The notes: generated by a model not told the origin, from the letters alone. 64,000 nucleotides of DNA from Caryophanales bacterium (GCA_029240105.1 JARBTR010000002.1:378214-442213); one strand, 5' to 3'; counted from the stretch's first letter, positions 46,505 to 55,690 are shown. Numbers and translations are program-made.

Positions 46505-46545
46505 ATTAGGGAGAACATCCAACAACATGCTCTCCCTTTTTTTCG
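46505..46545. terminator. Bidirectional terminator at the restriction operon's end
   Basis: Arms GGGAGAACAT / ATGCTCTCCC (46509-46518, 46527-46536), then TTTTTTT on the plus strand and TAATTTTTA on the minus strand. It would stop the res transcript and whatever once ran from the left. Confidence 0.85.
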
Positions 46546-46552
46546 TAAAAAT

Positions 46553-49342
46553 TTATTCTGCTGTTACTTTGTACACCTTGCTGAGAGGACCAGTGAAGAG
46601 TTCCTTCGCAGATGTCCCCGCAAACTTCTCAATAGCATTCTGTACAGTAGGAAGCATTAGGTCAAGGTAACGAAGTTCGCCGCCCTTCTCATCAGCAACT
46701 ACCTGGACGGAACCAAACATGTCAGGATGGTCCTTCAGATATGTGACGTATCCCTGAAGCTTTGCAACGCTGTCGCCAAGCCAATCGCCGTGCGGGTCAA
46801 CAATCGCAGGAACAATACTACCGTCGTTCAACTTCTGGAAGAAGATGAAATCAGGATACATGTTCTCCCATTCGCCGTTCAGCATATACGGAATCGCTAG
46901 CGAAGCGTTCAAGTTTCTTGACTGGTTCCTGTACCATGCAACATTCAGCGAGCGAGACAGCTCTGTTCGAACGACCTTCTTCTCCAATTCATTCAGATTC
47001 AGATACGCCCAGCCATCCTCATCACTGATAATGTGCTTCGGATAAGCATCATAATCCTTGTTCTGACGAGTAATGCTGGCCTGGATGTTCAGATTACGTT
47101 CGATATAAGGCTTCGTATTACCTTCAATGCGGTCCCACTTCCCCTTATTCTCTTCAGACACTGCATAGCGCTGCGGACCATAAATGCTCAGCAGCTCATT
47201 TGTCTTGTTCTCAGCCCAAACTTCCAGTGCCTGAATTATCTCAATACAGGCACCAACTGCTGAAATACGGCTGATCGCCTCAACATCACTGTCGAATTCA
47301 TCATTCTTACGTCTGTTGATGAAATACTTCACCAAATCAGATGCGCCAGCAAACACACTGACTGCACGACGATAGTACGATACAAGCCTGTCAGCATGAT
47401 TCTGAACCAGTTCTTCGCGGTCTTCGAATTCTTCTCCTGTCAACGGGTCAATACGCTTCACAATCACTGTCGTATTGCTAATATCCATGTATGCGCGCTT
47501 ATAATCACCAGGATGACGCTTAATCTCGCCCTCGACGTTGTTATAGAAATCCTCATCTATCTGGCTTGCTGTATCATAATCAATATCAATATCAGATGTA
47601 ATCACGTCAACGCAATCCCACAGGTCGAGGAAATGATTCGGCTTATCATGTCGTACCCTACGTGTAATAATTCTCTCAAAACTTGTCTTAATCCCTTCAC
47701 TGTTAGCCTTCGGAATTCGTTCCAGCGCAGCTGTCAGCTCTTCCTCAGTCTCAGTGACATCTTCAATATCTGAAACATAGAATCCTTCGCCCTCTGTATT
47801 TACAGCGAATTCTGTTCCAGCGACAGTTTCCTGTGCAGACTGGTGTGTCGCAGGAGCTTCAAGTATGGTCACTGAAGGAGTATCTGTAGGCACTGTCAGC
47901 GTAGGTGCCGCAGTACCAGTTGATGACTGCTGATACTTCTTCTCCAGCTTCTGTTCAATCTTTTTCTTCGCATTACCGAAGAAACTTACATCAGCTGGAT
48001 TCTTCAGAATACTTGTAGTCGCGACAGCCACGTTGTCTTCTTTCAGCTTCTGAACTACGCTATCGACTGTCACTGCGTCGTACTCAGGAAGGTAGCAGGC
48101 AACAGTATTCAATTCCTCAACTAAATCAATTCTTCTTGCAAGCGGCGTACGAATCATACGTCCAATCAGCTGAGCAATATATATCGGGTCTGAACGCTTA
48201 CGACGAGAATAAATAACCTCAGCACGCGGACAGTCCCAACCTGTTGATACAGCATCCTTAGCAAACAGGACTCGAATCTCTGTCCGCTCTGCTACATCTT
48301 CAGGACTTACATAAGGAATTTTGCCTGCAGGTGTAACAATATCTTCATGTTCACCAAATACGTTGGCAAAGCAATCAGAAATGTCCAGCCACGGCAAAAC
48401 CTTGTGTATATGTGCACACAATGATGTCAGGGTATCTTCTGTAACCTTGTCTTCGACCTGTACGACCATCAACGGCATCACGACTGGGAGAATACCGTAA
48501 TCCGTGCAATAATCCTTCCAAGCCTTAGAAGACGCTGCCAACTTAACGCATGCCTGCGTTAAATCCTGATGTTTCGTATCTGCAGCTTTCTTAGGTGTGC
48601 GCAGTTCAATCGTATCCTTAATCAGCCCAGAGTTACGAACGGCCGATACAGGCACATCAACAGACGCCTTCATATCACGATTCTTACGTCCCTGCATAGC
48701 AGCATTAAATCGCTCAGGGGTAGCCGAGATACCGACAACGCAAGGCATTGACGGATTTACTCCGTCCTGGCCATCAATCAATTTTGCATAAATAGTTTTA
48801 TTCGTGGATTCCTTTGTAGCATCCTTGCCAAGTCCGCGATGAGCCTCATCGATGAAAAGATACAAATGAATATCTTTATCGCTAATCGTGTCTGTCAGAA
48901 CATCATAAAATGTTCTTCCTCCTTCAGAAGCATTAGCCAGTTTACCTTTTGCAGACAAAAGCTGTCTGTTCAGGAAATAAATATGGCCTGGCATCAGCTT
49001 GATATGGCTCTTAGCAAAATCTGGCCCGATTGCTTCCATCACTGTAGCTCCCGTCAGTAAATCAGAAGCCGCGTCAAATCGCTTCATCGTCTGTTCGTTC
49101 AAGCTCGGGCTATCAGACAACCACAAAATCACTGCATGGTCATCTCCAGCATAAGTATCATTGCTATAAAACAAACCTTCTGCTATCGCTGCAGCAATGA
49201 CCGTCTTACCAGCACCTGTCGGTGCCGTAAGCGATACTGCTGAGACAGAGCCATCTGAAGCATAGCTTCGCTGCATAGAATCCATTTTCTTGAGAAGGCC
49301 ATCGACTGTAGACTTTTGAAAATCAAATAATTCGTATTTCAT
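46553..49342 (-). CDS. Type III restriction enzyme Res subunit
   Basis: 929 residues. SF2 helicase motifs: Walker A LTAPTGAGKT, DEAH box in FIDEAHRGLG, GISATP, and the paired AKDAVSTGWDCPRA and QLIGRMIRTP (motifs V, VI). The C-terminal nuclease region has YPDFIFFQ followed by AIVDPHGDWL, a PD-(D/E)xK variant. With Mod it would cleave DNA between two head-to-head unmethylated sites after ATP-driven translocation or sliding. The ATG at 49342 overlaps the mod stop by one base (TGATG); GGAGG precedes it. Codons are GC-richer than in genes on both sides, indicating transfer. Confidence 0.88.
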   Translation of the reverse strand: MKYELFDFQKSTVDGLLKKMDSMQRSYASDGSVSAVSLTAPTGAGKTVIAAAIAEGLFYSNDTYAGDDHAVILWLSDSPSLNEQTMKRFDAASDLLTGATVMEAIGPDFAKSHIKLMPGHIYFLNRQLLSAKGKLANASEGGRTFYDVLTDTISDKDIHLYLFIDEAHRGLGKDATKESTNKTIYAKLIDGQDGVNPSMPCVVGISATPERFNAAMQGRKNRDMKASVDVPVSAVRNSGLIKDTIELRTPKKAADTKHQDLTQACVKLAASSKAWKDYCTDYGILPVVMPLMVVQVEDKVTEDTLTSLCAHIHKVLPWLDISDCFANVFGEHEDIVTPAGKIPYVSPEDVAERTEIRVLFAKDAVSTGWDCPRAEVIYSRRKRSDPIYIAQLIGRMIRTPLARRIDLVEELNTVACYLPEYDAVTVDSVVQKLKEDNVAVATTSILKNPADVSFFGNAKKKIEQKLEKKYQQSSTGTAAPTLTVPTDTPSVTILEAPATHQSAQETVAGTEFAVNTEGEGFYVSDIEDVTETEEELTAALERIPKANSEGIKTSFERIITRRVRHDKPNHFLDLWDCVDVITSDIDIDYDTASQIDEDFYNNVEGEIKRHPGDYKRAYMDISNTTVIVKRIDPLTGEEFEDREELVQNHADRLVSYYRRAVSVFAGASDLVKYFINRRKNDEFDSDVEAISRISAVGACIEIIQALEVWAENKTNELLSIYGPQRYAVSEENKGKWDRIEGNTKPYIERNLNIQASITRQNKDYDAYPKHIISDEDGWAYLNLNELEKKVVRTELSRSLNVAWYRNQSRNLNASLAIPYMLNGEWENMYPDFIFFQKLNDGSIVPAIVDPHGDWLGDSVAKLQGYVTYLKDHPDMFGSVQVVADEKGGELRYLDLMLPTVQNAIEKFAGTSAKELFTGPLSKVYKVTAE

Positions 49343-51447
49343 CAATCAAGTCCTCCTTCGCCACAAATTTCAAACGTCCTCAAATAAGTCTCGTACAGTC
49401 TATGGACGTCGACGCCTGGAAGACGTTTGCACATATTCGAATATCTTCTCTGGTCGTCAGTCACGACGAATACTGTCTTGATATACGGATTGTTCTTGAC
49501 CTTACCGCAGAACTTACTTGCCTGATTGTAATCAAACAAAACGCCATAGAAATCAGTCGTCAGAAAACTCTTTCCAATGCGTTTGATAATGGGGCCTCTG
49601 CAGCCTGCCTGCATCCAAAGAATCGGCGCAATCGCGTCAAAAGCTCGGTCAAGACGAATCGGCCATGCTGACTCGTAAGTAAGCTCACAGAAAATAGCAT
49701 TTGCATTAAATCCATCTGCTTTAGGCAATTCGTATCCCAAATCAATGTCTTTTGCTGGCATTCCATAATCTCCATCCAGCAGATTTCCTTCCACATCACA
49801 CCCTTCAATCGAACATTTCGTACGAGGCCAAGTGACGTAATGCGCAATGCCATGCTCTTCCCATTTTTTATCGCCTTGGCGAAGTCCTTGTTCAATAAAC
49901 TCTTCTTCTTCTACCGCGGATACTTCATTATTAGTCACAGAAATACAACGCCTATGACCGCCATCGAGTGCATTCAAAATATTCACTGCATGAAGCGTTG
50001 TACCTGAACCAGCGAAAAAATCAAGAATTAACGCATCAGGTTTTTGTGCAACAAAATACTTTAATGTATCAACCACGGCATAAAGAGATTTTGGAAAACT
50101 AAATTTCCCGTCTCCGATAATTGATTTCAACAATGACGTCCCATACGCACCAGCGTCATAAACTTTGTTTTGCCATACTGTAGTAGCACGAGTAATTTTT
50201 CCGCCAGTTTCTACGATGATCTTACTTCCATCTTCACGCTCTCCCCGAATTTCCCAACGACCTTCCTTAAATTTTTTAGCATATTTTGTACTTACATATT
50301 TAAAAATATATGGTTGTAAAGGATAGCCCTCCGACACCTGAACAAATCCCTTATCAACTAAATCCTGAAGAGTTTCCTTTGTGACTCCCCAGTTCATTTC
50401 CACGCCATCTTCTCTTATAGGAAATACTGCCGTTGCACCTTCAATTACAGGAGCATCTTCAATTTTTTGTTCAGGCGTGAGATAATCGCCAATAGCTACA
50501 ATGCGCATAAATGTATCATCAACATAAATCGGATAAAATTGAGCAGTTCCACCCTTAACAGTGCCTCGTCTTGACGCATAATCCGTTCTTCTTAAATAAA
50601 ACCATCTGATTTCTTTTACATTACCATCACCCATAGGATGGGTTACATGCGCTTTACCAAACAAAAGAACATAAATATATTCGTCAGCACGAGAAAATAA
50701 ATTATCACGTTTAGCACCAGAAGGACTAATTGTAACGCTAACCATTTGCATCTGTGCTTCAGGAAATGTTTGCTCCAAAAGTAGGCCGAGACGTGCATAT
50801 TCTTTCTCATCAATCGTTACAATGAGAACGCTGTCTTCAGGATTCAGTAACTGTTTAGCAAGTTTCAAACGACGTTCCATAAATGCAAGCCACTTTGAAT
50901 GCCTATATTGGTCGGAGCCGTCAACATAATTATTATTATATTTCCAGTCTTTTGCGCCTGTGTTATACGGAGGGTCGATGTAAATACAATCGACCTTACC
51001 AGGATAAGCATACGACAAAGCCTCAAGTGCATGATAATTCTCTGAATTGATGACCATATGATATGGGTCATCAGGATTTCCATGTTCTACTCGGTCAATT
51101 TCCTTGAGTCCTGGATAAATGACGTCACGATAGCTCACAAGAACTACCACGTCTTCGACAGCAATAGATTTTGTCTCACCATCGTGCTCCAGTCTCGCTG
51201 ATCCGTCTTTAATATCCTTTACTACCCACGGAATCGAATTCTCATCTGTTTCCTTCGCACCTCGCTCAGGAAGAATATTGACAGTATCCCCTACGGCAGG
51301 CGTCTTCTTATAAAGACGGAGAGCCTCAGGGAGATTATGCTCAAACACAAGCCCATAAGAATGATTCTTAACGTACTTCTGAATCTGTCGTGCAAGCTCA
51401 GGATTCAGCTTTGCAACTTCAGAAATGGTCTCATTGATATTCGCCAT
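49342..51447 (-). CDS. Type III adenine DNA methyltransferase Mod
   Basis: 701 residues. Beta-class order: motif IV DPPYNTGAKDWKYNN (catalytic, about residue 158) comes before motif I FFAGSGTTLHAVNIL (AdoMet binding, about residue 480). The target-recognition region lies between them, about 230-440. It would methylate one strand at N6-adenine in a short asymmetric site; the specificity cannot be read. It starts immediately after the RHH gene's stop codon (TAAATG) and shares its stop with the res start, so the operon is tightly coupled. Confidence 0.9.
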   Translation of the reverse strand: MANINETISEVAKLNPELARQIQKYVKNHSYGLVFEHNLPEALRLYKKTPAVGDTVNILPERGAKETDENSIPWVVKDIKDGSARLEHDGETKSIAVEDVVVLVSYRDVIYPGLKEIDRVEHGNPDDPYHMVINSENYHALEALSYAYPGKVDCIYIDPPYNTGAKDWKYNNNYVDGSDQYRHSKWLAFMERRLKLAKQLLNPEDSVLIVTIDEKEYARLGLLLEQTFPEAQMQMVSVTISPSGAKRDNLFSRADEYIYVLLFGKAHVTHPMGDGNVKEIRWFYLRRTDYASRRGTVKGGTAQFYPIYVDDTFMRIVAIGDYLTPEQKIEDAPVIEGATAVFPIREDGVEMNWGVTKETLQDLVDKGFVQVSEGYPLQPYIFKYVSTKYAKKFKEGRWEIRGEREDGSKIIVETGGKITRATTVWQNKVYDAGAYGTSLLKSIIGDGKFSFPKSLYAVVDTLKYFVAQKPDALILDFFAGSGTTLHAVNILNALDGGHRRCISVTNNEVSAVEEEEFIEQGLRQGDKKWEEHGIAHYVTWPRTKCSIEGCDVEGNLLDGDYGMPAKDIDLGYELPKADGFNANAIFCELTYESAWPIRLDRAFDAIAPILWMQAGCRGPIIKRIGKSFLTTDFYGVLFDYNQASKFCGKVKNNPYIKTVFVVTDDQRRYSNMCKRLPGVDVHRLYETYLRTFEICGEGGLD

Positions 51448-51657
51448 TTATATGCCCTCATTTTCATTATATTCTTTAATCCACCCGTGAATAATGGCAG
51501 CAATCGTCGTACCTTTCTCAGCAGCCATCATTTTCAAGGCTTTCTTATCAGACATTGTCAGCGAAAGAGACAGTGTCGTTCTCGGTTCATTTACAGAAGC
51601 ATCAGACTGAACAACTGTCTGCTCAATCTGTTTCTGCTCCGCTTCTCTCTTCGACAT
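51448..51657 (-). CDS. Ribbon-helix-helix protein leading the R-M operon
   Basis: 69 residues. The ATG at 51657 with AGGAGG gives MSKREAEQKQIEQTV, a flexible start, then TTLSLSLTMSDKKALKMMAAEKGTTIAAIIHGWIKEY, the beta-strand plus two helices of an RHH (Arc/CopG/ParG-like) DNA-binding domain. It abuts mod without a gap. It may repress the R-M promoter, timing Res against Mod after entry, or may be the ParG-like partner of the ParA-like remnant just upstream. Confidence 0.78.
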   Translation of the reverse strand: MSKREAEQKQIEQTVVQSDASVNEPRTTLSLSLTMSDKKALKMMAAEKGTTIAAIIHGWIKEYNENEGI

Positions 51658-51712
51658 GCAAATTACCTCCTGACATTTTATGTAATTATACATTTAATTA
51701 AATATACATTTA

Positions 51713-51867
51713 TTAGTTCGGTAAGTCCAGCGCTTTGCGCACTGTATTCACCATCTTAGCGTTGCTTCCGCGGCTTTTCCCTTTGGGGCAAATTCAATGA
51801 CAGACTTGCCCTCGATATCAGCCTGTACCGATTTTTCTACAATTTCATTATCTAAAATAAGCTCTTT
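51713..51867 (-). pseudogene. ParA-like ATPase, C-terminal remnant with frameshift
   Basis: An open stretch without a start reads KELILDNEIVEKSVQADI then EGKSVIEFAPKGKAAEATL and stops; shifting by one frame continues as MVNTVRKALDLPN. The pattern (V)xxSVxxxxxEGKSIxExxPKGKAAEA is that of the C-terminal end of ParA/Soj partition ATPases. Composition matches the R-M operon. The front of the gene is missing and a frameshift breaks the tail. This implies the R-M genes arrived on a plasmid or integrative element with partition genes. Confidence 0.5.
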
Positions 51868-52062
51868 TTATATCCAATCACAGAATGACTAGGACGGAAG
51901 TAATATAACAATATTTGTGCTAGTATAACTTTTGATTTTGGTTTTGACTTCGAATTTGACTCTGTATGATTACAACAAGATGAACTTCATTGAAACGAAA
52001 AAAGCACTCAAATCCTTAATTTAATAAAGATTGAGCACTTATTGATATTCATTAATTAATAA

Positions 52063-52126
52063 TGGCGGAGAGCAAGGGATTCGAACCCTCGGTACGGTTA
52101 CCCCGCACACATTATTTCCAATTATA
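52063..52126 (-). pseudogene. 3' fragment of a tRNA-Ser gene (probable att scar)
   Basis: On the minus strand the block contains the variable arm GGGGTAACCGTACC-like, T-arm GAGGGTTCGAATCCCTT and acceptor strand GCTCTCC followed by GCCA, as in tRNA-Ser(GGA). A TTGGAAA anticodon-loop-like segment is recognisable at 52112-52118, with an imperfect stem, but the 5' acceptor GGAGAGC and D-arm are absent. Such 3' fragments are left when integrases insert elements into tRNA genes. A T-rich imperfect hairpin follows (52004-52038). The rest of the 51868-52287 gap contains no gene. Confidence 0.75.
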
Positions 52127-52287
52127 GTGCAGACTATTCTTTCTTAAATCACCATTATTTGATTTTCTTTTGAATTGTTTAAATATGCCTAATTGGAATA
52201 ATACTTCTTGGTAACCATAAATTTAAAATTAACTATGAAATTTTTGAAAAAAATAAATTATATAAAATTTTAAATTCTGTTTAAGTG

Positions 52288-53145
52288 TTATAAGTGCCTG
52301 CCAATATGTCCTACTAGAACTAATTTATTATCTCCATCAATCCACTCCTTAAAATAAAGCCTATCATTATTTATTGATAAAGAATCAAATTTTGTATGTA
52401 ACTCGCAAACAACTTCTATAGTTTTATTGTCCATTGTGAATCTAAACTTTCTATCATTAAGTATATCTCTGGTTTTTTCAGGTGAAGTTGTAATTCCCAC
52501 CGTTGCCTGAAACACATTACATATTTCTTGATAGCCAAAATCCTTTTTATCAATAAAAACTTTAAGAAAATTGTTATTAAGAGCTATTAAATGTGATATA
52601 ACCTCTTCTATGTAGTCTCTGAAAGGGTGAGAGAGTGTCTTCATTCTAGAAGAAATATCATCACTGAATTTTAAATTTCTGAAAGAACTTTCAATATTAT
52701 ACAAAAATTCTTCAATATTCTGAGCGAATTTCAAATAGAAAATATGAACTTCACTTAAGTCATTCTCACAGGTTACTAACCAAGGATTTTGAATGGCAGA
52801 ATTTTTATAAATAGGAATTAGTGCTTTAGCTTCGGGATGATTTGTATTATAAGAATTATCCTTGAATTCCTCATATTCTAGTTCTGTTATACTCGTAGCC
52901 ATTTCAAGATTTTTTAAAAGAATTAACACATGCTCCTGTTTTGGATTGACTTCGTATAGTAATTCAATCAAATTCTTACCATCAGCGTTTTCAAAATAAT
53001 ATATATTTTCAGATTTGTGAACTGTATCTCCAATATTTCTAATATATTCTATTAAATTATCAATTTCTTCAACCCGACTTTCAAATTTTAAATGATCAGG
53101 TGAATTAACAAAGGACTCAAGTTCAATACAAAGTGATATTTTCAT
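52288..53145 (-). CDS. Unknown third protein of the DUF262/AAA operon
   Basis: 285 residues, acidic, soluble, no membrane spans. It opens MKISLCIELESFVNSPDHLKFE; other marks are a PFRDYIEEVISHLIALNNNFL helix and a C-terminal VCELHTKFDSLSINNDRLYFKEW-DGDNKLVLVGHIGRHL, a beta-rich end that looks like a small nuclease-fold or RelE/ParE-like barrel, ending HIGRHL. I cannot assign it. Its start overlaps the ATPase gene stop by four bases (ATGA), so it is translated with the other two and probably acts with them. AT-rich like its partners. Confidence 0.7.
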   Translation of the reverse strand: MKISLCIELESFVNSPDHLKFESRVEEIDNLIEYIRNIGDTVHKSENIYYFENADGKNLIELLYEVNPKQEHVLILLKNLEMATSITELEYEEFKDNSYNTNHPEAKALIPIYKNSAIQNPWLVTCENDLSEVHIFYLKFAQNIEEFLYNIESSFRNLKFSDDISSRMKTLSHPFRDYIEEVISHLIALNNNFLKVFIDKKDFGYQEICNVFQATVGITTSPEKTRDILNDRKFRFTMDNKTIEVVCELHTKFDSLSINNDRLYFKEWIDGDNKLVLVGHIGRHL

Positions 53146-54293
53146 TGCATTGTTCTTCTTTCTTTTCTTAGCCTGAAAAGTTCTCTAATATCATCTGACT
53201 CTTGATCAAAGAAACCTTTTGGCCATTCATTTAATTCCGCATCCCGTGTAAGAGTAAGTTCATGCAATGCAACTCTATCTCTATCTTTTGAAAGTTCAAA
53301 AAAATTAATCAAAATGCTATCCGTATCTATAAGTCCTTTTAGTGCTGCTTTTTTTATTCCATTTACCACATGTTCACTATGAGTTTCTAAAATAACTTGA
53401 ACTCCAGAATTTGCAATTCTTGCAAGAAACTCTCCAATCCTAGACTGACCGCCTGGATGCAAATGAGCTTCGGGGTTTTCAACCACTAAAAGACTATCCT
53501 TTACTGCAGTGAGTCCCGATATAATTATTGGGAGTACATAGGAAATACCAAAACCTGAGTTATAGGGGCTTGAGTAATTCGTATCAAATGCCGGGCGATT
53601 TAATTGCATTTTCACAAGATTAACATCAGGTATTTTATCTACTTTAAACTTTACTCCTGGTGTTATGTAGTCCAACCAGAATTCGACTTGCTTTTGAAAT
53701 AACAAAATTTTACTTTCGTTTCCAATAAATGCTCTGTTCTCACAAATATTTTTGTTGAAATTTACGTCATACACATAACCAGTATTTTCACCATTAATTC
53801 CAACACCTATTTTATCCATTTCTAAAATTTCTTGAATTGATCTTGGTCCAAATCTTTCAGCATTAAGGTAATAGAAATAATCATGAAAAATTGTTTCTCT
53901 TCCCGTATTTCTCACTTTTTTACCTAATTCAGACATACTATCAATAAAATCTAAATATATTTTATCATTATTCACATTAAATCTAAAACACATCTCACTA
54001 TTATCTAATGGAATAGCAAATGTAATTTCACTTCCGCTTCCATTTGCTGAAAATATTTGATCACTACTACCAAGATTTAATCCATAGATACCGTTTAATA
54101 TGATTTTAAATTGCTCAGTCACGTTCTCGGTCTTATTTTTCTTCAACTTTTCAATAGCCTGTCTTAAAAGAAGGATCGTTTGAATAACAGAGGACTTACC
54201 TACACTATTTGCTCCGGCTAGAATAGTAATCTTTTTAAAATTAATTTTATTATCCAAAAAACACTTGTAATTTTTTATCTTAATGTAATCCAT
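53142..54293 (-). CDS. AAA (ABC/OLD-like) ATPase with DUF3696 C-terminus
   Basis: 383 residues. Walker A is GANSVGKSS (about 27-35), an SMC/OLD-style signature FGISYVLPI precedes Walker B LLVVENPEAHLHP, and the switch His is in ETHSEHVVNGI. The C-terminal DUF3696 segment ELNEWPKGFFDQ is present. Such ATPases act in defence with nuclease-like partners. The gene starts within the DUF262 gene (19-base overlap) and ends in the 285-residue gene (4-base overlap). Confidence 0.87.
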   Translation of the reverse strand: MDYIKIKNYKCFLDNKINFKKITILAGANSVGKSSVIQTILLLRQAIEKLKKNKTENVTEQFKIILNGIYGLNLGSSDQIFSANGSGSEITFAIPLDNSEMCFRFNVNNDKIYLDFIDSMSELGKKVRNTGRETIFHDYFYYLNAERFGPRSIQEILEMDKIGVGINGENTGYVYDVNFNKNICENRAFIGNESKILLFQKQVEFWLDYITPGVKFKVDKIPDVNLVKMQLNRPAFDTNYSSPYNSGFGISYVLPIIISGLTAVKDSLLVVENPEAHLHPGGQSRIGEFLARIANSGVQVILETHSEHVVNGIKKAALKGLIDTDSILINFFELSKDRDRVALHELTLTRDAELNEWPKGFFDQESDDIRELFRLRKERRTMQ

Positions 54294-55690
54294 TTAGCGC
54301 GTCCACCTAGAGTTTGATTAATAATCTTACTTGCTACATAAAATGAGTAATTAAGTCTTTTATTATCATTTGTTCCATTCGTCAGTACATCCATATATTC
54401 AACATTATTATCTATTTCCTTAGCAAAAGGAATGATTAAAGCCCCTTCTTCTACTCGTTTGCTAATATCTTCATGATTATATGAAGTGAGTAAAATAGAA
54501 ATAGTCATAAACAAAGATTTATTTATCAATTGCCTTTTTGAATTAACATTTATATGCTCTGTTTTGCATTTCCTAAATGAATAATCGCCAAAAAGATGTT
54601 TAGATAATCGCATACTCTTAGTAAAATCAAGTTTCATTTTGTTAAGATTATAGTCGTGTTCCTTGTTTAATTTAATCAAAGTTTCATCAAGGAATGATTT
54701 CATATTACTTTTATAAATTAGTGTTTCGTCATTCATAATCATCATATAATAAAAGCCTAAATATCTAAGCAATAATTCTTGGTCCTCCATTCTAAGAGGT
54801 TTTATACTTGATCCTGTGGCATCTAAGAATTCATATGAAGTAGATAATTCTTTTAAGAAATCTCTTATTTTTTGTTTTGCAAAGCAATTTCTCATTTCTT
54901 GCGGATTTAGTGACTTCCCACCAGTATTAATTCTTTTAAAAATATCAAACTGAACATTTGGAGGTGTCTGAGGATCAATTATATTAAATACTAGTTGTGT
55001 CTGCTTAATACGACGTATGTATTTATCGTCCAAATTTTTTACTTTTGTTGATAACTTATTAAAATAACATCCGTCACAATCTGATAAATATTCCAAATTT
55101 TTCAATTTAAATTCATTACTAAGAAAACTTTTAATTGTTGTTAATCTTTGTACACCATCAACAACCTTAAAGTGTCCTTCTTCATCTTGTGAAAAATAAA
55201 AAACTGGAATAGGAATTCTAAGTAATAATGATTCAATTAAGCGAGACTTTCTAGTAATATCATCCCAAACAAAATTTCTCTGAAACTCCGGGGCTAGGTC
55301 TATATCCCCCCCTTTGAGCATTTCAAAGACATAAGCTACAGAAAAATTCTTCTGTTCTACACGAATTAACTCTGGATCATATGGACGTAAAATTTGGTTT
55401 TCATCTTCATTTTGTTCTTCAGTATTTTCAAATCCAGCTCCTTCTTCTTTATCCTTATCTATTTTTAAATTCATTATTTGATTTAAAAATTGAAGTTCAA
55501 TTTCATTTTCTTTTCCATAAAGTTTTTTCCCTACTACGATAATTGGTGAGTTTTCACCTATTATTTCAATTTTACTGTCTTGATCAGTAAAATCTTCCAA
55601 GTATCCAATCCATTTATTTTCTTCAATTTTTTTTAGTTTACATTCAAATTCACCAAATGAAAGACTTACATTAATTTTTATACTACGCAT
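54275..55690 (-). CDS. DUF262-domain (ParB-like) protein without HNH
   Basis: 471 residues. After a ~110-residue N-terminal extension comes a DUF262 domain with FQRNFVWDDITR, RIPIPVFYF, the nucleotide-binding/nuclease DGVQRLTTIKSFL and FKRINTGGKSLNPQEMRNCF, all family marks. Unlike GmrS-GmrD fusions, no DUF1524 HNH follows; the C-terminal ~200 residues are helical. First gene of three. I start at the ATG 55690 (GGAG 11 bases upstream); a TTG one codon before is better spaced. The domain hydrolyses NTPs and can nick DNA in GmrSD. Confidence 0.83.
   Translation of the reverse strand: MRSIKINVSLSFGEFECKLKKIEENKWIGYLEDFTDQDSKIEIIGENSPIIVVGKKLYGKENEIELQFLNQIMNLKIDKDKEEGAGFENTEEQNEDENQILRPYDPELIRVEQKNFSVAYVFEMLKGGDIDLAPEFQRNFVWDDITRKSRLIESLLLRIPIPVFYFSQDEEGHFKVVDGVQRLTTIKSFLSNEFKLKNLEYLSDCDGCYFNKLSTKVKNLDDKYIRRIKQTQLVFNIIDPQTPPNVQFDIFKRINTGGKSLNPQEMRNCFAKQKIRDFLKELSTSYEFLDATGSSIKPLRMEDQELLLRYLGFYYMMIMNDETLIYKSNMKSFLDETLIKLNKEHDYNLNKMKLDFTKSMRLSKHLFGDYSFRKCKTEHINVNSKRQLINKSLFMTISILLTSYNHEDISKRVEEGALIIPFAKEIDNNVEYMDVLTNGTNDNKRLNYSFYVASKIINQTLGGRAKWITLR

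Noticed and set aside
49342..51447. Phase-variable repeat tract in mod
   Set aside because: I looked for homopolymer or short tandem runs in the coding region and saw none longer than ordinary A/T runs.
52004..52038. Terminator after the tRNA-Ser fragment
   Set aside because: Arms pair imperfectly (GCACTCAAATC against GATTGAGCAC leaves mismatches at the base), so it is only mentioned under the tRNA fragment.
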